A stretch of 14,110 nucleotides of DNA from Bordetella parapertussis. GTDB lineage: Bacteria > Pseudomonadota > Gammaproteobacteria > Burkholderiales > Burkholderiaceae_B. The stretch spans positions 1-14,110 of the forward strand of contig CALQNE010000060.1 in assembly GCA_943331855.1 (NCBI GenBank), in the 5' to 3' direction. Each line of letters starts with the position of its first letter. The first letter of the stretch is position 1. Made by a program: the position numbers and the translations under genes. Below the pieces are notes generated by a model that had not been told where the DNA came from, searched no databases, and saw only the letters and a program-made list of their open reading frames with translations. This document shows positions 6,554 to 14,110 of the stretch, piece after piece.

Positions 6554-7432
6554 ATGATTCAAGCGACCCCTAGCGGACAAGGCCTTGGCGCACGTGTCGA
6601 CAACATCGACCTTTCGCAGCCATTGTCTCAAGAACAATATAAAACCATTGAAGGCCTGTTGGGCAAATATGGTGTGTTGTGGTTTTCAAAACAAACGCTC
6701 ACCTCAGCACAACTCAGCCGCTTTAGCAGCACCTTTGGCACGCTTGAGGTCAACGTCGCCAATATGTATCAAGAGCCGGGTATCCCTGAAGTGATGATTT
6801 TGTCCAACAAAAAGGTAGACGGCAAACCGCTGGGTTTAGCCGACGCCGGCCAAGACTGGCACACCGATATGTCGTACAGCAAAATGATTGCGTTCACGAA
6901 CGTGTTGTATGGCATCGAAATCCCGCATCGCGATGGTAAACCGCTAGGCAACACTGAGTTTTCAAACATGCGTGCGGCCTACGAGGCGTTGCCAAATGAT
7001 TTGAAAACCAAGCTTGACGGCATGACCGTGCTGCACGACTTTAATAAGTTTTGGGAAAACATGCGTAAGCAGCCTGGCTGCACGCGCCCACCGCTTACTG
7101 AAGCACAGTTAAAAGCCAAGCCCCCTGTCTCGCATCCAATCTTTTTAACCCACCCCATCACAGGCAACAAAATTTTGTACGCAAACCCCGGCTATGCCAT
7201 GCGTATTAACGAGTTGCCCGAAAAAGAAAGCGACGAGATTCTGAACTTCTTGTTTGAGCATCAGTTGCAACCCCAGTTTCGCTATCGTCACCTCTGGACC
7301 GTCGGTGACGTGTTGATGTGGGACAACATGGGAACGATTCACAACGCGGTGGCTGATTATGCCCCCGATGAACATCGGTTTATCAAACGCTGCCAAGTCA
7401 TGGCGGATCGATATTTTCCGCTTGCGGCTTAA
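6554..7432 (+). CDS. TauD/TfdA-family Fe(II)/2-oxoglutarate-dependent dioxygenase
   Basis: Non-haem iron oxygenase that couples 2-oxoglutarate decarboxylation to hydroxylation of a small acid or sulfonate, often releasing a leaving group such as sulfite. 292 residues, close to TauD (283). The iron facial triad is visible: H103 and D105 in DWHTDMSY and H263 in MGTIHNAV. R275 and R279 (EHRFIKR) sit 12 and 16 residues after the last histidine, like TauD R266 and R270, which bind 2-oxoglutarate and the taurine sulfonate respectively. The anionic-substrate arginine is therefore kept, but the actual substrate (sulfonate, aryloxyacid or other) cannot be told. The ATG at 6554 has only a weak upstream purine stretch (CGGACAG). 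Stop is 10 bp from the next gene, a Bug receptor, so the two are almost certainly one transcript. Confidence 0.93.
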   Translation: MIQATPSGQGLGARVDNIDLSQPLSQEQYKTIEGLLGKYGVLWFSKQTLTSAQLSRFSSTFGTLEVNVANMYQEPGIPEVMILSNKKVDGKPLGLADAGQDWHTDMSYSKMIAFTNVLYGIEIPHRDGKPLGNTEFSNMRAAYEALPNDLKTKLDGMTVLHDFNKFWENMRKQPGCTRPPLTEAQLKAKPPVSHPIFLTHPITGNKILYANPGYAMRINELPEKESDEILNFLFEHQLQPQFRYRHLWTVGDVLMWDNMGTIHNAVADYAPDEHRFIKRCQVMADRYFPLAA

Positions 7433-7442
7433 TTGGATTTCC

Positions 7443-8420
7443 ATGAAAAAAACCGCTTCTGCTCTTTTGGTCAGCCTGCTGTGCGCTGTTAGCACCTGGG
7501 CGACGGCGCAAACCTCGTCCTACCCCAATCAAACGATTAAAGTCTTGATTGGCTTTGCAGCAGGCGGGCCCGCAGATGTCATTGGTCGGATTGTGTCTCA
7601 ACACATGAGCGGCACCCTGGGGCAATCGATGGTGGTTGAAAACCGCACCGGTGCGAATTCATTAATTGCCACCAAAGAGGTCGCAAAAGCCAATCCCGAT
7701 GGTTACACGCTTTTGTTTGCGTCGCTCTCGCATAACGTCAATCGCGTGCTGCTCAAAGAAAAGGCCGAATACGATCCACTGAATAATTTTGCACCGATTT
7801 CTTTGGGCGCGGTGTTGCCGTTAGTGGTGGTCACGGCACCAGATTCGCCCTACAACAGCGTGGCAGACCTGGTGGCTGCCGCCAAAAAAACGCCTGACAG
7901 CATCAGCTACGGCTCGGCCGGTAATGGCGGCTCAGCCCACTTGGCCGGCGCGTTAACCGCAACTGTTGCAGGCGTGAAAATGTTGCATGTGCCGTTTCGT
8001 GGTAATGCCCCTGCCTTAACCGAAGTGATGGCAGGTCGCGTGTCCTTTATGTTTTATCCCATGATTGGCATTGCCAACATGGTGGCGGACAAGCGCCTAA
8101 AAATCCTGGCCGTTGGGACCAGCCAGCCCATGCCCGAGTTTCCAGGTGTGCCCACGATGGATGCGTCAGGCTACAAAGATTTTGAACAAACCGCACCCTG
8201 GGTCGGCCTGCTGGCACCTGCAGGCACGCCAGAAGTCATCGTCAACAAACTGAATGCCGCAATGACGCTGGCCCTTAAACAACCCGAGGTTGTTAAACGT
8301 ATGAAAGACCTGGGCGCCACACCAAGCGGCACCTCGCCAGCAGAATTTAGAGCGTTTTTAACTCAGGATCTGGACCGCTGGGCCAAGGTGGTAGAGGCCT
8401 CAGGCATCAAGGCGGATTAA
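7443..8420 (+). CDS. Bug/TctC-family periplasmic tripartite-tricarboxylate-type substrate-binding protein
   Basis: Extracytoplasmic solute receptor of the Bordetella uptake gene (Bug) family, capturing small carboxylates or similar ligands in the periplasm. 325 residues from the chosen ATG. It has a classic signal peptide (MKK, a hydrophobic stretch about residues 7-19, likely cleavage after A22 in WATA/QTSS). The mature start YPNQTIKVLIGFAAGGPADVIGR is a strong Bug signature, followed by GANSLIATKEVAKANPDGYTL and the C-terminal LLAPAGTPEVIVNKLN motif. A longer in-frame reading from 7359 overlaps the preceding gene and lacks a signal peptide, so it is rejected. No TctA/TctB membrane partners are nearby, which is common for orphan Bug proteins. 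It sits 10 bp behind the TauD-like dioxygenase, suggesting that both handle the same ligand. Confidence 0.95.
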   Translation: MKKTASALLVSLLCAVSTWATAQTSSYPNQTIKVLIGFAAGGPADVIGRIVSQHMSGTLGQSMVVENRTGANSLIATKEVAKANPDGYTLLFASLSHNVNRVLLKEKAEYDPLNNFAPISLGAVLPLVVVTAPDSPYNSVADLVAAAKKTPDSISYGSAGNGGSAHLAGALTATVAGVKMLHVPFRGNAPALTEVMAGRVSFMFYPMIGIANMVADKRLKILAVGTSQPMPEFPGVPTMDASGYKDFEQTAPWVGLLAPAGTPEVIVNKLNAAMTLALKQPEVVKRMKDLGATPSGTSPAEFRAFLTQDLDRWAKVVEASGIKAD

Positions 8421-8438
8421 GCCTTTGGACGCTTGTTT

Positions 8439-9629
8439 TTAGTGTTTGGCGGTTAAAGGCTTCAGGCCCCAGGTCACAAATAGCCAAAGCGCCGACAAAG
8501 CGCAGGCCGCCCAAAATACGGCACTTGACCCGCCTCGCGCGACCAAGGTACCGCCCAAGGCGCCGCCCAAAAACAAACCAGCGGCCTGGGCCGTGTTGTA
8601 AAAACCAAGCGCCAAACCTTTCAATTCGGGCGGGGCCACGCGCGAAACTAACGACGGTTGCAGGGCCTCGAGCACGTTAAACATGACAAAAAAAGCGGTC
8701 AACCCGGCGGCCAACCAATAAAACTCGCGGCTCGCCCAGGGCAAAAACGCACAAACCAGTACTAAACCCAGCACAGCAAACCGCAACATTGCACGATGGG
8801 CACGGTGTTTTTCTGCGATAAAAATGGCAGGCACCATAAAAATAAACGAACCAAAAATCACCGGTAAATAAACTTTCCAGAGCTCGGCCGAACTTAACCC
8901 ACCCAGCTTAATAAACAATGGCGGTACCACCACAAACATCGCCACCTGGATCAGGTGCAAACAAAACACGCCAAAATTCAGGCGCAATAAATCGATGTGA
9001 GTAAGCACTTCCATTGGCTTAGCGGGTTTTTCTACCTTAGCCGGACGTGGCACGACAGGCACGACAAAGCGCGCAACGGCCAGACACACCACCCCTAGTA
9101 AAGCAATACTCCAGAACAAGCCGGGTAAGCCACCCACCCCCACAATCAGCGGTGCCAGCACCAATGCCAAACCAAAAGAAAGGCCAATCGAGGCGCCCAC
9201 CATGGCCATCGCACGGGTGCGTACCTCGGGTCGGGTGGCATCGGCCAACCAGGCGGTGACGGCTGCCGAAATCGCGCCTGAGCCTTGAATCGCCCGCCCG
9301 ATCGTGATCCAGAAAATGTCCTGAGACAGGGCGCAGACCACACTGCCCAGTACAAACAGAAATAAACCTGCCAGGACGACGGGGCGCCGGCCCCAACGAT
9401 CTGAAGCCAGGCCAAACGGGATTTGCATACAGGCTTGGGTCAGACCATACATGCCCAAGGCCAGACCGACCCGGGCCGGATCATCCCCACCGGGAATCCC
9501 AAGTGCGGCCACCGAAAACACCGGCAAGAGCAAAAACAACCCAAGCATCCGTGCTGCAAACAGACCCGCAAGCGCAAAACTGGCGCGACGCTCGGTAGGG
9601 GTTAAGGACAACGACGGGGTGGCAGACAT
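8439..9629 (-). CDS. MFS transporter, YajR-like
   Basis: Major facilitator superfamily proton-driven inner-membrane transporter, 396 residues with about 12 hydrophobic segments. Loop motif A is intact as GLASDRWGRR (73-82) after TM2. The N-terminal stretch RMLGLFLLLPVFSV and YGLTQACMQIPFG closely resemble E. coli YajR. A basic Pro/Lys-rich loop (PRPAKVEKPAKP) marks the junction between the two six-helix halves. Unlike YajR there is no C-terminal cytosolic YAM domain; the protein ends directly after the last helix (WGLKPLTAKH). Start taken at ATG 9629; one codon earlier is an in-frame TTG (9632). Substrate unknown. Converges on the Bug receptor gene with only 18 bp between and diverges from uvrA. 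Confidence 0.92.
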   Translation of the reverse strand: MSATPSLSLTPTERRASFALAGLFAARMLGLFLLLPVFSVAALGIPGGDDPARVGLALGMYGLTQACMQIPFGLASDRWGRRPVVLAGLFLFVLGSVVCALSQDIFWITIGRAIQGSGAISAAVTAWLADATRPEVRTRAMAMVGASIGLSFGLALVLAPLIVGVGGLPGLFWSIALLGVVCLAVARFVVPVVPRPAKVEKPAKPMEVLTHIDLLRLNFGVFCLHLIQVAMFVVVPPLFIKLGGLSSAELWKVYLPVIFGSFIFMVPAIFIAEKHRAHRAMLRFAVLGLVLVCAFLPWASREFYWLAAGLTAFFVMFNVLEALQPSLVSRVAPPELKGLALGFYNTAQAAGLFLGGALGGTLVARGGSSAVFWAACALSALWLFVTWGLKPLTAKH

Positions 9630-9747
9630 CAAACTCTTGCTTCAAAGTGGTGAGCGGGTACGCGATAGTCACGTCAGGGCGTTATAGTACCAAGTTGCCT
9701 TGCGCAAACGCAGCGGCAACTGAAATACACAACACAACACAGGCCAC
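9630..9747. promoter_or_regulatory. divergent MFS/uvrA intergenic region
   Basis: 118 bp separating the transporter and uvrA. TATAGT (9683-9688) is a candidate -10 box for uvrA, without a good -35. A strong hairpin follows at 9694-9720 (listed separately). No CTGT-N8-ACAG LexA box is visible on either strand. The uvrA start has only a weak ribosome site (CAGG, followed by CCAC before ATG). Confidence 0.35.
9694..9720 (+). repeat. hairpin in the uvrA leader
   Basis: GTTGCC (9694-9699) pairs with GGCAAC (9715-9720), and inside it TGCG (9701-9704) pairs with CGCA (9709-9712) around the loop CAAA. A 1x2 internal loop separates the two stems, giving ten pairs in 27 bases. It ends 27 bp before the uvrA ATG. 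If the TATAGT box is the -10, the mRNA would start at about the base of this hairpin. It could stabilise the transcript, or the same symmetry could be a DNA operator. Confidence 0.45.
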
Positions 9748-12636
9748 ATGGAAGAAATTCGTATGCGGGGTGCTCGCACTCATAACCTCAAAAACGTGTC
9801 GCTTGACCTGCCTCGCCACAAACTGGTGGTGGTCACAGGGCTCTCGGGTTCGGGCAAATCTTCGCTGGCCTTTGACACGCTGTATGCCGAAGGGCAGCGG
9901 CGCTATGTTGAAAGTTTGTCTGCCTACGCCCGTCAGTTTTTGCAATTAATGGATAAACCCGACGTCGACCTGATTGAAGGCTTATCGCCCGCGATTTCGA
10001 TTGAACAAAAGGCGGCAGGCCACAATCCGCGCTCAACCGTGGGCACCATTACTGAAATCCATGACTACCTGCGCCTGCTCTACGCCCGCGTGGGTACCCC
10101 CTATTGCCCCTCGCACGGCCTGCCACTGGCGGCCCAAAACGTCAGTCAAATGGTTGACAGCGTGCTGGCCTGGCCCGCCGAACGGCGCCTAGCGATTTTG
10201 GCGCCGATGGTGCGCACCCGAAAAGGCAGCTTTGAAGACGAGTGCGCCAGTTTGCAAGCGCAAGGCTTTGTACGGGTACGCGTCGATGGCGAGATGGTTG
10301 ACTTGGACAGCATGCCCGAACTCAATAAAAACGAAAAACACAACATTGATGTGGTGATTGATCGCTTACGTATCAAACCTGAAAGCAAGCAACGCCTGGC
10401 CGAAAGCTTTGAAACGGCCCTGACACTTGCGCAGGGGCGGGTCGTTGCACTCGACATGGACACCAACGAAGAGCACTTGTTTTCAAGTCGCTATGCCTGC
10501 CCCGTGTGCAGCCACAGCTTGCCCGAACTTGAGCCACGTTTGTTTAGTTTTAATAACCCGGTCGGCGCCTGTAGTGGCTGCGATGGCCTTGGCCATGTGG
10601 GGTTTTTTGATCCAAAGCGCGTGGTGGCGTTTCCTGAACTGAGTTTAGGCTCGGGGGCGATTCGCGGTTGGGACAAACGCAATGCCTTTACCTTTTCAAT
10701 GCTTTCAAGCCTGGCCACCCATTACGAGTTCGATATTGAAACAAGTTGGGAAACACTGCCTGAAGAAATCCGGCAGATTGTGCTGCGTGGCTCGGGTGAG
10801 GTTGAGCTGCCATTTTTTTATTTGAATGAAAAAGGTCGCAGCAGCGTCAAACGCCACCCCTTTGAAGGCGTGATCCCAAACCTTGAACGTCGCTGGAAAG
10901 AAACCGACTCAGCCGCGGTTCGCGAAGAGCTTGGCAAATATCGCGCCGTACAAATCTGCCCCGATTGCCAAGGTTCACGCTTGCGTGCCGAAGCGCGTCA
11001 CGTGCGCATTGGGTCTGAAATCATTGCGCCGCCAAAGCAGCTCTTGGGCACGCCCGAAGCGCAACAATGGCAAGAGCAAGGCCTCGCGATTTATGAGGTT
11101 GAGGCTCAACCGCTTTCGCAATGTCTAAAGTGGTTTCAAGACTTACGCTTAACCGGCGCTCGACAAGAAATCGCCCAACGCATCGTGCGCGAAATCGAAG
11201 CGCGTTTAAGCTTTTTAAATAACGTCGGCTTAAATTATTTATCGCTTGATCGCAGTGCAGATACGATTTCAGGGGGCGAGGCCCAGCGCATTCGGCTCGC
11301 CAGTCAGATTGGCTCGGGGCTCACCGGCGTGATGTATGTCTTGGACGAACCTTCGATCGGACTTCATCAACGCGACAACGATCGCCTGATCGCCACTCTG
11401 CATCACTTGCGTGACTTGGGCAATAGTGTGATCGTGGTTGAGCACGACGAGGACATGATTCGGCAAGCAGACTGGGTCGTCGACATGGGCCCGGGCGCGG
11501 GCGAGCACGGCGGACAAATCGTTGCGCAAGGCACGCCTGCACAAATCGAACAAAACCCCAACTCTGTGACGGGGCAGTACATGAGCGGCGCCTTGGCGAT
11601 CGCCCTCCCAAAGCGTCGCCCCTTTACTGAAGAGCAAACCTGGCTGTCACTCACTGGGTGTCGTGGCAATAATTTGAAGTCGGTTGAGCTGCGGATTCCC
11701 TCTGGTAAGTTTGTCTGTGTCACCGGGGTCTCGGGCTCAGGCAAATCCACACTGATCAATGACACCCTTGCTGTGGTGATGTCGCGTGCCTTGCATCACG
11801 CGCAATCCGATCCCGCGCCCTACAGCGGTCTGACCGGCCTTGAGCACTTCGACAAAATCATCAGTGTTGATCAAAGCCCCATCGGTCGCACCCCGCGCAG
11901 CAACCCCGCCACCTACACCGGTTTGTTTACCCCGATTCGAGAAGTGTTTGCGGGTACGCCCGAAGCGCGCACCCGCGGTTACGACCCGGGACGGTTTAGC
12001 TTTAACGTCAAAGGCGGACGCTGCGAAGCCTGTCAGGGCGATGGCGTGGTGAAAGTGGAGATGCACTTTTTGCCAGACATGTATGTGCCCTGCGATGTGT
12101 GTGTCGGCAAACGCTATAACCGCGAAACGCTTGAGATTCGCTATCGCGGACGCAACATCACCGAGGTGCTCGAACTCACCGTCGAACAAGCGCTGGTGTA
12201 TTTTGAAGCCGTGCCTGCGATCGCACGCAAACTACAAACCTTGATGGATGTTGGCCTGTCTTATATACGGTTGGGGCAAAGCGCCACAACACTCTCGGGT
12301 GGTGAAGCGCAACGCGTCAAGTTATCGCTTGAACTCTCGCGCCGCAGTACCGGTCGCACGCTTTATATTCTGGATGAGCCCACGACAGGGCTGCACTTTC
12401 AGGATATTGCTCTGTTACTTGAAGTATTGAATCAACTGGTCGAAGCGGGCAATACCGTGGTGGTGATTGAACACAATCTTGATGTAATCAAAACGGCCGA
12501 CTGGGTAATTGATCTAGGCCCAGAAGGGGGAGACGGCGGCGGCAATATCGTGGCGCAAGGCACGCCCGAACTGATTGCAGCGACGCCGGCAAGCCATACC
12601 GGGCATTACCTGGGGCGCGTCTTACAACGACGCTAA
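9748..12636 (+). CDS. uvrA: excinuclease ABC subunit A
   Basis: Damage-recognition ATPase of nucleotide excision repair; dimerises and loads UvrB at lesions. 962 residues (E. coli 940). Two ABC modules are complete: Walker [10 protein letters not shown] (31-39) and GVSGSGKST (660-668), signatures SGGEAQR at 508 and 850, and Walker B regions [10 protein letters not shown] and [10 protein letters not shown]. Zinc module 1 has C251/C254 and C275/C278; module 2, the DNA-contacting zinc finger, has C759/C762 and C782/C785. The N-terminal [19 protein letters not shown] is the standard UvrA start, supporting ATG 9748. The internal stretch SPAISIEQK is also conserved. All expected residues are present and the gene looks fully functional. 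Its stop overlaps the stop of the convergent lipoprotein gene. Confidence 0.99.
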   Translation: MEEIRMRGARTHNLKNVSLDLPRHKLVVVTGLSGSGKSSLAFDTLYAEGQRRYVESLSAYARQFLQLMDKPDVDLIEGLSPAISIEQKAAGHNPRSTVGTITEIHDYLRLLYARVGTPYCPSHGLPLAAQNVSQMVDSVLAWPAERRLAILAPMVRTRKGSFEDECASLQAQGFVRVRVDGEMVDLDSMPELNKNEKHNIDVVIDRLRIKPESKQRLAESFETALTLAQGRVVALDMDTNEEHLFSSRYACPVCSHSLPELEPRLFSFNNPVGACSGCDGLGHVGFFDPKRVVAFPELSLGSGAIRGWDKRNAFTFSMLSSLATHYEFDIETSWETLPEEIRQIVLRGSGEVELPFFYLNEKGRSSVKRHPFEGVIPNLERRWKETDSAAVREELGKYRAVQICPDCQGSRLRAEARHVRIGSEIIAPPKQLLGTPEAQQWQEQGLAIYEVEAQPLSQCLKWFQDLRLTGARQEIAQRIVREIEARLSFLNNVGLNYLSLDRSADTISGGEAQRIRLASQIGSGLTGVMYVLDEPSIGLHQRDNDRLIATLHHLRDLGNSVIVVEHDEDMIRQADWVVDMGPGAGEHGGQIVAQGTPAQIEQNPNSVTGQYMSGALAIALPKRRPFTEEQTWLSLTGCRGNNLKSVELRIPSGKFVCVTGVSGSGKSTLINDTLAVVMSRALHHAQSDPAPYSGLTGLEHFDKIISVDQSPIGRTPRSNPATYTGLFTPIREVFAGTPEARTRGYDPGRFSFNVKGGRCEACQGDGVVKVEMHFLPDMYVPCDVCVGKRYNRETLEIRYRGRNITEVLELTVEQALVYFEAVPAIARKLQTLMDVGLSYIRLGQSATTLSGGEAQRVKLSLELSRRSTGRTLYILDEPTTGLHFQDIALLLEVLNQLVEAGNTVVVIEHNLDVIKTADWVIDLGPEGGDGGGNIVAQGTPELIAATPASHTGHYLGRVLQRR

Positions 12637-13487
12637 GGCAGCCCAAAAAAACGTAATTGCGACGCCGCATTGCTGCCACACTGCACCGATTCCAACAGCG
12701 GCAGGCCTGACTCGCAGCGTTGTCCACTTGCCAAGCCCGAGGCATCAAGCGGCTTGCCCGGTTGGCCTGTACCCGCGCCTGGCTGATCCGCCGACCAACG
12801 CCCCCATAAGACATTGACGCGGTTCGACTGGCGGCAACCCCCTTGCGTACGGCTATCGCAGATATTAAAAGCCGCTGTCAACGCACTCACGGCATTAGGA
12901 TGGCCACACACCGCCGCATACGCGCGCAACATGCCACCGCCCTGCACGGAGCCTTGCTGCGAAACCACCGAGGCGACCCAGCCAGGCGAGCACTGACTTT
13001 CGACAGTGGTTCTAGGCGTGGCCTCGCCTCCGGTCCGACTGAAATAATCTCGCGTCAATGCGGCCGCATCTTGTCCTGCACGCGCCTCAATAAAAACAAG
13101 ATTGCAGGTATTGCCCGAGCGCGTCGGCGTGCAGCTTTGCACCAGAGAAAGCTTGAGCTCACCTAAGTTAGCCGCGCCACCGCTGACCACCACAGCCGAA
13201 CCCATTTGACTGGTAGTGGGCTCAGGGGCTGGTGTTGAAAAAGGCGCAGGGCGGGCTTGCGCACTTGGCTCAGACGCAGGCGCTGCCGATGCGCTCGAGA
13301 AATCAGTTGGCGCAGCAATAGGGATGGCCATTGCCACCGGGCCGCTCTCAGCCCCAGCATTGCCTGAGTTGCCGATGGGCGCCGCACGCTGTGAGCAGGC
13401 AGTCACACTCGTTAGCACGACAGCCGCTAAGACGAGAAGCGCAGTGCGAATAGGCGGCTGTACAAAGTGATCGATTGATTGTTTCAT
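12633..13487 (-). CDS. Cys-rich putative lipoprotein of unknown function
   Basis: I do not recognise a family with confidence. From the chosen start it has 284 residues: a basic N-terminus, a hydrophobic segment (about 15-29) and a lipobox VTAC with lipidated C31, so an envelope lipoprotein is expected. Residues about 32-95 are an Ala/Pro/Ser-rich low-complexity linker. The rest (about 100-284) is a domain with eight cysteines (119, 128, 166, 194, 210, 218, 258, 270), possibly four disulfides. A stretch near [11 protein letters not shown] faintly recalls DUF4189-like repeats, but this is weak. Start chosen at ATG 13487 because AGGAGG sits 5 bp upstream; the frame is open to 13526. It follows dgt by 42 bp on the same strand, so co-transcription is likely. 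Its stop overlaps the uvrA stop on the other strand. Confidence 0.8.
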   Translation of the reverse strand: MKQSIDHFVQPPIRTALLVLAAVVLTSVTACSQRAAPIGNSGNAGAESGPVAMAIPIAAPTDFSSASAAPASEPSAQARPAPFSTPAPEPTTSQMGSAVVVSGGAANLGELKLSLVQSCTPTRSGNTCNLVFIEARAGQDAAALTRDYFSRTGGEATPRTTVESQCSPGWVASVVSQQGSVQGGGMLRAYAAVCGHPNAVSALTAAFNICDSRTQGGCRQSNRVNVLWGRWSADQPGAGTGQPGKPLDASGLASGQRCESGLPLLESVQCGSNAASQLRFFGLP

Positions 13488-13492
13488 GTTGC

Positions 13493-13498
13493 CCTCCT
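13493..13498 (-). promoter_or_regulatory. Shine-Dalgarno fixing the lipoprotein start
   Basis: AGGAGG on the complement, 5 bp before the ATG at 13487. It selects this start over the longer frame from 13526 and places the lipoprotein signal at the very N-terminus. Confidence 0.85.
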
Positions 13499-13529
13499 GA
13501 AACTTAATTCGCCTGGCAACAGCCAAGCT

Positions 13530-14110
13530 TCAGTCTAACTGTTCTTCCATCCGAAACAAGCGATGATGTTCGCGAATCGCATAGCGATCGGTCATCCCTG
13601 CAATGTAATCCGAAATCGCGCGCGCCTGAACCGTTTTATCATCGTGCCAGTAATCAGGCGGTAACAAACGCGGCTCTTGCACAAAGGCATTAAACAACTC
13701 TCGAACGATTCGCCGTGCCTTATTCGTCATGCGTATCACCTGGTAGTGGCGGTACAGATTTTCAAACAAGAATTTTTTTAAAACATCCGCCTCGTGTCTG
13801 ATCTCAGCTGAAAAGGCGACCAGCGGTCCGCATTGTCGCGCAGCGAGGGCATCGCTGGGATTAGCCTGGGCCAACTGCGCCGAAGTCGTCTTGGTCACAT
13901 CGGTGATCAAGGTATTAATCATGCTGCGGATGGTTTCTGACACTAAGCGGCGCGTTGCCAACTCAGGCCAGGCCTTGAGCGCCTGGGCATAATGTCGCGC
14001 AAAAATCGGTACGGTTTGCAACTGCTCTAGCGTTAGCAAGCCTGAGCGCAGTCCATCATCAATGTCATGGTTGTTGTAGGCGATTTCATCGGCTAAGTTC
14101 GCCAGCTGCG
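13530..14110 (-). CDS. dgt: deoxyguanosinetriphosphate triphosphohydrolase-like protein, C-terminal part (5' end outside window)
   Basis: HD-superfamily dNTP triphosphohydrolase, which cleaves dNTPs to nucleoside and triphosphate and so tunes the dNTP pool. Only the last 193 codons lie in the window. The visible start reads QLANLADEIAYNNHDIDDGLRSG, the diagnostic Dgt stretch carrying the last HD-site aspartate. After it comes a helical C-terminal region with FLFENLYRHYQVIRM and ISDYIAGMTDRYA, both typical of the family. The N-terminal HD motif is outside. A TTG at 14039 could be mistaken for a start, but the frame is open to the edge and the conserved motif lies upstream of it. Stop TGA at 13530, 42 bp ahead of the lipoprotein gene. 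In related Burkholderiales dgt commonly follows aroK-aroB, which would lie to the right. Confidence 0.95.
   Translation of the reverse strand, partial: QLANLADEIAYNNHDIDDGLRSGLLTLEQLQTVPIFARHYAQALKAWPELATRRLVSETIRSMINTLITDVTKTTSAQLAQANPSDALAARQCGPLVAFSAEIRHEADVLKKFLFENLYRHYQVIRMTNKARRIVRELFNAFVQEPRLLPPDYWHDDKTVQARAISDYIAGMTDRYAIREHHRLFRMEEQLD

Noticed and set aside
7359..7442. N-terminal extension of the Bug receptor overlapping the TauD-like gene
   Set aside because: It would bury the signal peptide; ATG 7443 begins a textbook signal sequence.
8421..8438. Possible terminator (AAGC/GCTT followed by T-run) between the Bug receptor and MFS genes
   Set aside because: Only four pairs with an eight-base loop, and the T-run overlaps the MFS stop; too weak to call.
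13530..14039. A separate short gene starting at TTG 14039
   Set aside because: The frame is open to the window edge and the diagnostic Dgt motif lies upstream of that TTG, so this is the 3' part of dgt.
1..14110. CRISPR array, tRNA or rRNA genes, insertion sequences, phage or defence genes
   Set aside because: No repeat-spacer pattern, no cloverleaf-like or rRNA-like sequence, no transposase or integrase motifs were seen on either strand.

Overview
The window looks like chromosomal DNA of a betaproteobacterium, most likely order Burkholderiales and plausibly family Alcaligenaceae. Three things suggest this. The SSB, UvrA and Dgt proteins read like Bordetella/Achromobacter orthologues. A Bug/TctC-type periplasmic receptor, a family greatly expanded in that group, is present. 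Housekeeping genes (ssb, a YajR-like transporter, uvrA, dgt) lie close together with small catabolic cassettes between them. No tRNA, rRNA, CRISPR array, insertion sequence, integrase or phage gene was seen.

Layout. (1) 1-1680 (-): IlvD/Edd-family sugar-acid dehydratase, its last residues cut off by the left edge. (2) 1768-2592 (+): LigB/DODA-type extradiol dioxygenase, divergent from the dehydratase. (3) 2601-2647: long inverted repeat between convergent genes. (4) 2700-4960 (-): two-gene unit, an atypical SDR followed by a dihydropyrimidinase/hydantoinase-type amidohydrolase. (5) 5066-5740 (+): hydantoin racemase-like Asp/Glu racemase, divergent from the SDR. (6) 5768-5796: bidirectional terminator. 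(7) 5817-6299 (-): ssb. (8) 6554-8420 (+): TauD/TfdA-type Fe(II)/2-oxoglutarate dioxygenase followed 10 bp later by a Bug receptor. (9) 8439-9629 (-): MFS transporter. (10) 9748-12636 (+): uvrA. (11) 12633-13487 (-): Cys-rich lipoprotein of unknown function whose stop overlaps that of uvrA. (12) 13530-14110 (-): 3' end of dgt, cut by the right edge.

How the genes may work together. The hydantoinase and the racemase form a recognisable pair: one hydrolyses a cyclic ureide (hydantoin or dihydropyrimidine type), the other interconverts the enantiomers of a 5-substituted substrate. No N-carbamoylase is in the window, so the end product cannot be named. The SDR, the dehydratase and the extradiol dioxygenase may belong to the same catabolic neighbourhood, but that rests on position only. 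The TauD-like dioxygenase and Bug receptor look like a separate capture-and-oxidise pair for a small organic acid or sulfonate. They sit between ssb and the transporter next to uvrA, which suggests a cassette inserted into a housekeeping neighbourhood.

The left 8.4 kb is accessory catabolism around ssb and the right 5.7 kb is largely housekeeping. I see no clearly novel defence or mobile system. The points most worth a second look are the SDR without a Tyr/Lys catalytic pair, the racemase-hydantoinase-SDR cluster, the hairpin in the uvrA leader, helically phased repeats in two divergent promoter regions, and the unassigned Cys-rich lipoprotein.
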